Shown: one piece after another, positions 57,022 through 64,000 of the stretch
Layout of the letters: each line of letters starts with the position of its first letter
How positions within the stretch are numbered: position 1 is the stretch's first letter
NCBI GenBank assembly: GCA_004794655.1
Contig: SMMW01000580.1
Span: forward strand, 55,833-119,832
Direction: 5' to 3'
Origin: Marisa cornuarietis
Lineage: Eukaryota > Mollusca > Gastropoda > Architaenioglossa > Ampullariidae
DNA length: 64,000 nucleotides
Program-made: the position numbers and the translations under genes
Notes under the pieces: generated by a model
What the model saw: only the letters and a program-made list of their open reading frames with translations
The model's database searches: none
Told to the model about the DNA's origin: nothing

Positions 57022-57088
57022 CATCATCATCATCATCATCCATCATCATCATCATCATCATCGTCGTCGTCGTTGTCGTTGTTGTTGT
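57022..57088. repeat. CAT/CGT/TTG triplet microsatellite
   Basis: CATCAT array grading into CGTCGT and then TTGTTG. Confidence 0.95.
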
Positions 57089-57096
57089 AGAAGATT

Positions 57097-57185
57097 GCAG
57101 ATTATTATTATTATTAAAGCAGATTTATATAGCGCAATTTTCAACTCCAGAGTCGACTCAATGCGCTGTACAGTGTGTGGGGTTA
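57097..57185 (-). mobile_element. LINE/SINE 3' tail fragment
   Basis: The minus strand reads ACTGTACAGCGCATTGAGTC, then GCGCTATATAAATC and an (ATA)n tail. It shares the GCGCTATA(T/A)AA plus (ATT)n ending with 13858-13930 and 55777-55843. Confidence 0.55.
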
Positions 57186-58260
57186 GTTTTAAAATCACTG
57201 AAAAATAGCAGAATTCTTGTAGTAAGATCATCAGATTAGTTTTACAATCACTGAGAAATATCCAGAATTCTGTTCAAGAATTTCCGGACTGAACTACTGG
57301 AGGCAATCAGCAGTATGCTAGGATAGTCATAGACTGTGGAGTTCTGGAAGCCAGTGAGACACACCTGTCCACTAGCTGATATAAAAGCATGGGTAGTCTT
57401 CACACTCCTGTAGCAGCATCATATATGCTGCTACAGTTATGGCGACAGCTTGCCATGGACTTGAGCATCGATGATCAACACTTTTTCACTGAAGATCAGA
57501 AGATCAGACATGGTCAGAGAATAAAAAGGGGAGAAGTTTGTGCAAGTACTGGAGCATAAAAACGAAACACTCGCTTGAGTCGCAGCATCAGGAAATTCTG
57601 CGGCAACCACTGAGAGCGAACAGAGCTATACGACGGGCATTCACAGAAAACCGTTAGCGACTCGGATCATCACTGAACAAGGAACATCGCATTTGATTGA
57701 GCATCAAGAGCATGAAGCGCTGCTTGGCTGATTCAAGATATATACTGGATATATACTGGATACTGCATATTCAAGGATATTCTAAATCACAGTTCTGCAT
57801 TAGATATCGTGCGTAGGGAGCAATTGGAAAAAATACGTATACGTAGACATCTTGGACGAAGTGATTGAAAGACAGGGAGTGAGAGTCACACGTCGTGGGC
57901 AACCACACCAACGATTCGAGGCTCAACCAGCGAGGTGTACGCATCGTGGGTGAAAGCAACGTGTGAACTATCGCCACGTGGTATTGTTCCGCCATAGTCG
58001 ACGGCTCCAAGGCACAGTCGGGTGGCGGACGAACCGGTAAGTGATCTCTATCGTTGCCCTACCATTTTTTATTTACTACCTCTGAGTAAAACTAAATACT
58101 AATTAAATAAATAAGTTTCAGAGTAAAATCAACTCCAATTTTAGCCAAATTCCATACATAGTACTCCCCAAAAGATAAACTTTTCTTCCACTAAATAAGC
58201 TAAAAAGTTTTTTTTTTTTTTTTAAACCAAAAGACCGCTGTTTCTCAGCACGCGTTCACA
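57186..58260 (+). other. Unassigned, possible 5' UTR of the I-like LINE
   Basis: No coding sequence is evident. Part of it may be the 5' UTR or internal promoter of the downstream retrotransposon. I cannot place the element's 5' boundary or a target duplication. Confidence 0.4.
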
Positions 58261-59716
58261 ATGGGGGACCACCCTCGGAAAACCAAAAGAGGGAAAGCTA
58301 AACCTAGTGAAAAAATCATTACCAGAAGCCTGTCCAAAAAAAGCATGAAGTTTGAAGACGATTTTTTACTCAGTGAGACAAGCAGCGACTCACTATCAAC
58401 CGTGACTGACGAACAAAATCTTGACAACCACATTGATATAGACTCGGACGATGACTTCCAAGTCGTAGTAAGTAAAAATCGGAGAAGGAAACTTCTCCCA
58501 CAAAATCTCCCAAAGGACAAGGGAACGTGCCTGAGCTACGATTTCCCATAGTAATTGCCCCAGTTCAAAAAGAAAACAGGGCAATCGTAACAGCTGGCCC
58601 TGTCAAGTTAACCACAGAAGTTAAAAGAAAAATAGGTGAGGTCGCAGAGATACGGCCAAATCCCAGGACCAACAAACTAATCATTGGCTGCTCAAATAAA
58701 AGCCAACAGGAAGAGGCAGCAAATCTTAAAATATTCCTAGGTCTAGCAATAACATGTTATCAACCAGGACAAAACATCTCTGTAAAGTCTGACAACAAAA
58801 AGGACTAGGTGTAGTGAAGAATATCCCACTTGACGAAAGCCTGGACGAAATAAACGAATTATTAGCGAGCGACAAAGGCCCCAAAGTTAGAGCGCTAAAA
58901 AGATTCAGTTTTAGAACCAAAGACAACAAATCTGCCCCAAGTAAGGCGATCCTCCTCGAATTCCAAAACAGCGAGACGCCTACATCAGTAAAAATAGGTT
59001 ACCAAACTTACAGAGTTGAACAGTTTCATCAGACCGAACGGCAGTGTTACAACTGTAACGGCTTTGGTCACGTTGCAACTAACTGCAAACTCAAGGCGGT
59101 TTGTGGGCGATGCGGCGAAGGGCATGACACCAGAGCGTGCACAATCCAAAACAACAAGGACTTTGCCTGCATAAACTGTGGCACCACTGGCCACAGTGCT
59201 CGATATGGAGGCTGCCCTTGTAGGGTCATTCATAGGCAAGCCAGCCAGATCAGCGCAACTGGCCAAATGTCATACAGGGAAGCGCTAAACACGTCAAAAG
59301 AAAAGTACTGGTCCAGAAAGGACACAGCACCCACTAGGGAGCCCCTCAAAGAACAACAAACCCCACCTCCACCGGCCCCTCAGACAGCTTCCCGGTCAGA
59401 AAACCCTGTCCCAGCCTCACAGACCATAGAAGAAGCCGCGTCAGAGCTAGTAAATGACCACAACATAGAAAACCAGACAATAACGGAAAATACAATGACC
59501 ACCGATCAAGACAGTCACCCACCAACGACAACAGACCCGACAAAAACCACAGAGACCTGTGACAATCTTTCCGCAGTTGTCATGTCATTAATGGGGAAAA
59601 TAAATGAATATAGCAGCAAGATTATAAGAAATGAAGACCTAAAAGAAAAAGAAATGCCAGTGTTAATAACTATGCTTCAAACCCTGTCAGGACTGATGAA
59701 CTTACTACTATATTAA
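58261..59716 (+). pseudogene. LINE ORF1, RNA-binding protein with three CCHC knuckles, two frameshifts
   Basis: The frame begins at ATG 58261 and shifts near 58505-58530. It shifts again at an A5 run (58797-58801) into the frame closing at TAA 59714-59716. The C-terminal half has CYNCNGFGHVATNC (CX2CX4HX4C), CGRCGEGHDTRAC (CX2CX3HX4C) and CINCGTTGHSARYGGC (CX2CX4HX6C), the Gag-like knuckle set of I and Jockey-group ORF1 proteins that package element RNA. A Pro/Thr-rich tail follows. Only one base separates its stop from the ORF2 ATG. Confidence 0.85.
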
Positions 59717-59717
59717 A

Positions 59718-62700
59718 ATGGATAACAAACAGGTGAAGTTTATGCAGTGGAACTGCAGGACACTAAATAGTAACAAACACGAGCTATTAAACTTCATTAA
59801 AAATAGTTTGCCAGATGTAATAGCCCTACAGGAAGTAAACTTCGCCCGAGAACCAATTCCAATTCCAGGCTATAAATTCCCCCCTATCTACAAGTCGAGA
59901 CCTAAACCACTCACAGGAGGAGTAGCTATCTATGTTAAAACCGAATTAATAGTCACAGAAGTAAACCACCAACTAAACCCCGAACTAGAGATAATCATAG
60001 CTGAAATCACTTTACCATCAGGTAAAAAATTAAAAATAGCCAACATATACATCCCTAACATGTACAAATACAGCAAAATCACAGTAGATGATCTAACAAA
60101 TGTTTTCCTATCAGCCATTCTAATCCTAGGGGACTTCAATGCTAAAAACCCACTCTGGGATAGGGATAAACCAAAAGCAGACAAAGGAGGCAAAATGTTA
60201 GAAGAAGCAATGGATAATTCGAATATGTGTTTATTAAATAATGGTCAGCCCACTCATGTTTATTGCCAAGGCGTTACAGACTCAACCTCAGCCATAGACC
60301 TATCAATATGTACCCCAGAACTAGCAAATATCTTGAAATGGGAAGTTTATGAAGAAGACACCCTAGGGAGTGACCACTTCCCAATCATGATTGCCATGCC
60401 AGAAACCAAACTAAATCACCCAAACCCTCAAACCTTCAGAATTAATACTACAAAAACTAACTGGAACCTATACCAGTCACTAACATTACTGAGTGAGGTA
60501 TGGCTCCCTGATGATGACATAGATACGAAGACAGCCAAACTGACAAACAGTATCATGAAAGCTATCCAATCGGCAACACCAAACGGCAATGGTAGCAAGT
60601 ATAAATATGCTGGCCAAGCATGGTGGAATAAAGACTGTGAAAAGGTAATTAGAAATAGAAAATATAAACTAAAGATATGGAAGAAAAATAAAACTATCGA
60701 AAACAGACTAGAATACAAAAAGTCACGGTCCTTAGCAAAAAACACTATCCTACAAGCTAAAAAAGATGACTGGCATAGGTTTACAGAATCTCTAGATTTA
60801 AATTCAAACCTAAATGACAGCTGGAAAAAGGTAAAATATCTTAATCAGGGCCCCAGGTCCACAATGCCAACCTTGTTGAAAGATGGTTTAAAGTATGAAA
60901 CAAACCAAGAAAAAGCTAACCTCTTAGCGCAACAATTCCAAGATGCTAGCGCAGACTATAATCTAGACCCGGACTTCAAATTACATAGGGAACAGGCCGA
61001 ACGAGACTTTCTACCCCCTTTAAACCAACAGGACCCTTTTAAATTAACAGAAAAAAATAACTCAGGAAGAGCTTGAGCAGGCCCTAACAACTAAAAGGCC
61101 GGGATCAGCTCCAGGCCCAGACCTCATCACCTACGAAATGCTGCAAAAATGTCATCATAAAACTAAACTTCATATTTTAGAGCTTTTTAATGAAATTCTC
61201 GATAAAAGCTCACTCCCCAGCATGTGGAAAATGGCTACAGTGGTCCCAATCCCCAAACCAGGTAAGGAAAAGACATCCCCTGCTAGCTACAGACCAATAG
61301 CGCTCACCTCGCAGTTAGGCAAGACGTTTGAAACAATAATCAAATGCAGATTAAACTACTACTGCGAAGTAAACAACATTCTACCCCCAGAACAGAGTGG
61401 GTTTAGGGAAAAACGTAGTACGATGGATCATATAACAGCCTTACAGCAGGAAATAATTAACGCTCATACCGAAAAAAGAGTGAACCTGTGTGGAGTGTTC
61501 TTGGACATTGAGAAAGCCTTCGACATGCTCTGGCATGAAGGTCTGCTCCAGAAACTCTACCGCATAGGCACTCCAAACAAAATCGTCCAATTAGTTCGAT
61601 CCTTCCTGTCAAACAGGAAAATAGCAATAAGAGTGGAAAACCAGACGTCTAAAGAGGTGCTGCTTGATAATGGAGTGCCCCAGGGGAGCGTTCTCAGTCC
61701 ATTATTGTTTAACATAATGATCGCAGACCTCCCCAAATGTGTAAAGCACGTAAAAGTCAAACAGTTTGCAGACGACACCTCCCTCCTAGGAAAAGTAGAA
61801 ATACGTAAAACAAACAACCCCGAAGATACCTAAAATCATAGGAATTGACAAGATCCAAGAGGACCTCCATGAAGTAGCAAACTGGTTAAAATATAATGGC
61901 TTTAAATTATCAGCCCCCAAAACCCAGGCGATAATATTTAAAAAACCAAACCAGAAGATGGAATATCCCAAACTAAAACTAAACCAAACAACCATTAACT
62001 ATAGCTCCCAGGTACAATTCTTAGGAGTAATTTTCTCGGATAAAACAAACTGGTCCCCCTATGTAGATAAAATAACGAAAGCTGCCAAAAAGGGAATTAA
62101 CCTAATGAGAGTAGTAAGTGGTAACAACTGGGGCACCCACCCAAAATCCCTTCTTAACCTATACCAAGCCCATGTAAAGTCAAAGCTGCTTTATGCAGCC
62201 CCACTCCTAGTTCACCTGAGGTCAAACCACATAGCTAAACTCCAGTCAGTCCAGAGCATTAAAAGTAGTGTTGGGTGTACCTTCGCACACTCCAAACCTG
62301 TCGGTATTGGCAGAGACGGGACAAAAACCAATAGACCTGATTATCAAGGAGAGGACAGCCAACTACTACTATAAGACGCAGTGTTTCCCTACCGACCACC
62401 CAGTCCGACAGATCCACATACAACCCCACAGACACAGAACCGGCCGCCCCACCCCACAACCCACTATTCAACAACACACCCAACATATAGAAAACACAAA
62501 AGGAGCAGAAACGGCAATTACAGCACCCTACCCACACACCAACATGCAAACTCCACCTTGGACACTTCCGCGACCACAAATAGACACTGACCTCACCAAA
62601 CACAACAAAGAAAGCCACCATTACCAAATCACCTCAGAGATCAAACTCAAACTGAGCACCACCTACAAGGACTATACACAAATATATACGGATGGCTCCC

Positions 62701-63540
62701 ACGACCCTGAAGCGCAAGTAACCGGGCTGGGAATCTATTCTCCTGACAACATGACCCTTTCAATCAAACTCCCAACCCACACGTCAATCTTCACAGCCGA
62801 GATGACTGCTATACAGACAGCTCTTGAGACGACACAACTCAAGCTGAGAGACACTGAACAACGACAATTCCTTATACTATCGGACTCCCTGTCAGCACTC
62901 CAGGCACTTAAAACCCAATCATCCAACAGAATAGACATTGTATATGAGATACTGTCCCTCATAAATAAAATTAACAAGGAAAACGGAGACGTCAGGTTCC
63001 TTTGGGTCCCCTCCCATATTGGGATTAAAGGAAACGAGAAAGCTGACAAACTAGCAAAACTGGCTGTAAAGCAGAGTAGCAGTCCTAAAGTCACCACCCT
63101 AAACATCTCTATTTCACCAACTGAGAGAAGAATAGCCATAAAACCAGCAATACAAACAAGATGGCAGGAGAAATATAAAACTGAAGGTAAAGGAACTAGG
63201 AGACTGGTAGATGACCAACCCAGTAATACGCTACTTTTTTTTTAATTCAAGTAGGCCCCGCCAGTCTAAGATAACTAGAATGAGGCTAAGTGGAGAATAT
63301 TTAATTAAATACAAAGACCCTATAACATGCATATGTGGGGATAGGCTTAGCACCCCACATGTGCTTTTGGAATGTCATGAAAACAAAGAAGAAAGAGAAG
63401 AATTAAGACAGGTCTTAAATAAACATAGGCTGGCACTGAACATTAACAACTGTCTTAACCCACCAAAAGAGCAGTGGCATACTATACTGTCATTAGTAGT
63501 AACAATGGTGACAAGCCACCCTCATGCTAAGCTCATATAA
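59718..63540 (+). pseudogene. LINE ORF2, endonuclease-RT-RNase H polyprotein, four frameshifts
   Basis: The endonuclease holds MQWNCR (N12), ALQEV (E39), LILGDFNAKNP, SAIDLSI and GSDHFPI, so all APE catalytic motifs are present. The frame breaks at an A7 run (61051-61057). The RT then shows SAPGPDLITYEML, SYRPIALTS, FLDIEKAFDMLW (motif A), NGVPQGSVLSPLLFN (B), FADDTSLL (C) and LSAPKTQAIIF (D). Breaks follow near 61820 and 62262. RNase H has IYTDGSHDP, AEMTAIQTAL, LSDSLSALQAL and WVPSHIGIKGNEKADKLA, giving the D-E-D-H-D set. The last break is at a T9 run (63235-63243), after which the C-terminus carries a C-x-C...H..LECH zinc-binding pattern and stops at 63540. It makes and inserts cDNA by target-primed reverse transcription in intact relatives. 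This copy is broken as assembled. Confidence 0.9.
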
Positions 63541-64000
63541 ACAGATAAAAGGGTATGACTAAATAGCTCCTCCCCCTGGGAAACTCTGATAACTGAAACA
63601 ATAACCCATAGATTAGGATATATCTGAACAAATGAGCTTGCTAGCATAACATTATTCTTCAAATCAGTATAAAAACAACTTGAATAAGTCCTCAAACTAA
63701 GTCTAGGATATAGAAATAGGGCAACCTCAGAGATCCGGCAACCTGGAGAGTACGCCACCTCTGCGGGCTTGGCAGGCCTACAGGACATAAGAGCACGGCA
63801 CTACAGATGGCAGAGGGCACCAACACCAGTAAACAACACCTGCGCGAAAGAGAACAACAACCCTTCTCCCGGTCCCTTCCCTTCCTTACCACCACCACCT
63901 CCAGCTTCCCCCCCTGCTCCCCCCTTGCCCCCCCCCTCCACAGTGCGAAATCGCCTTTCGGTGGAAGCACTTTCCCTTTCAAAGACAACAACAACAACAA
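63541..64000 (+). repeat. LINE 3' UTR and CAA-repeat tail
   Basis: Non-coding 3' region with GGCTTGGCAGGCCTACAGG, a C-rich tract and GAAATCGCCTTTCGGTGGAA, ending in ACAACAACAACAA at the window edge. It matches the truncated copy at 2505-2815. Confidence 0.8.

Larger units (their letters stand above)
58200..64000 (+). mobile_element. I/Nimb-like non-LTR retrotransposon, near full length
   Basis: A two-ORF LINE: ORF1 with three zinc knuckles, ORF2 with APE endonuclease, reverse transcriptase, RNase H and a C-terminal zinc-binding segment, then a 3' UTR ending in CAA repeats at the window edge. RNase H plus a knuckle-bearing ORF1 points to the I group (I, Nimb or relatives). Six frameshifts but no obvious nonsense mutations interrupt the frames. 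The 5' end is uncertain. The 3' end lies at or just past 64000. Confidence 0.9.

Overview
The window is metazoan nuclear DNA: spliced genes with GT-AG introns of up to about 4 kb, long non-coding stretches, microsatellites and minisatellites, and many transposable elements. A lophotrochozoan, most likely a gastropod or other mollusc, fits best. This rests on the intronless protamine-like linker histone, the tRNA-derived SINEs and the I/Nimb-type LINE with RNase H. The species assignment is inference.

Four host genes can be read. (1) At 7967-11603 (+) are the last two coding exons of a multi-pass membrane protein resembling arthropod Tincar; its 5' exons were not found and probably lie outside the window. 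(2) At 22124-30147 (-) is a complete seven-exon FAM204A-like gene of 231 codons. (3) At 31016-48374 (+) is a complete 15-exon sterol O-acyltransferase (SOAT/ACAT) gene of 534 codons. All exon phases of genes 2 and 3 were checked by hand and join in frame. These two genes lie head to head across an 868-bp gap. (4) At 56459-56881 (+) is an intronless H1/protamine-like gene with a TATA box, an inverted CCAAT box and a histone-type 3' stem-loop.

The rest is mainly repeats. 0-7.9 kb: minisatellites, a 3' fragment of an I-type LINE, a SINE and a perfect 60-bp-arm hairpin just upstream of the Tincar exon. 12.4-20 kb: a long 24-bp minisatellite, a duplicated block of about 220 bp, a 5'-truncated LINE, a foldback element and a decayed reverse-transcriptase fragment. 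The FAM204A introns hold an RTE-like LINE remnant and a hAT-like MITE. The SOAT intron between exons 11 and 12 holds a nearly intact Tigger/pogo transposon whose transposase is interrupted by one nonsense codon before a PCNA-binding-type motif. The last SOAT intron holds a higher-order minisatellite. 52.3-52.9 kb: an internally deleted hAT element with a perfect 8-bp target duplication. 58-64 kb: a near full-length I/Nimb-like LINE with all expected domains but six frameshifts, several at homopolymers.

No prokaryotic feature, CRISPR array or clearly new biochemical system was found. The observations most worth checking are the histone-type 3' end on the protamine-like gene, the Tigger stop codon that removes the PIP-box-like motif, the E-box beside the SOAT start codon, and whether the LINE frameshifts and perfect hairpin are real or assembly errors.
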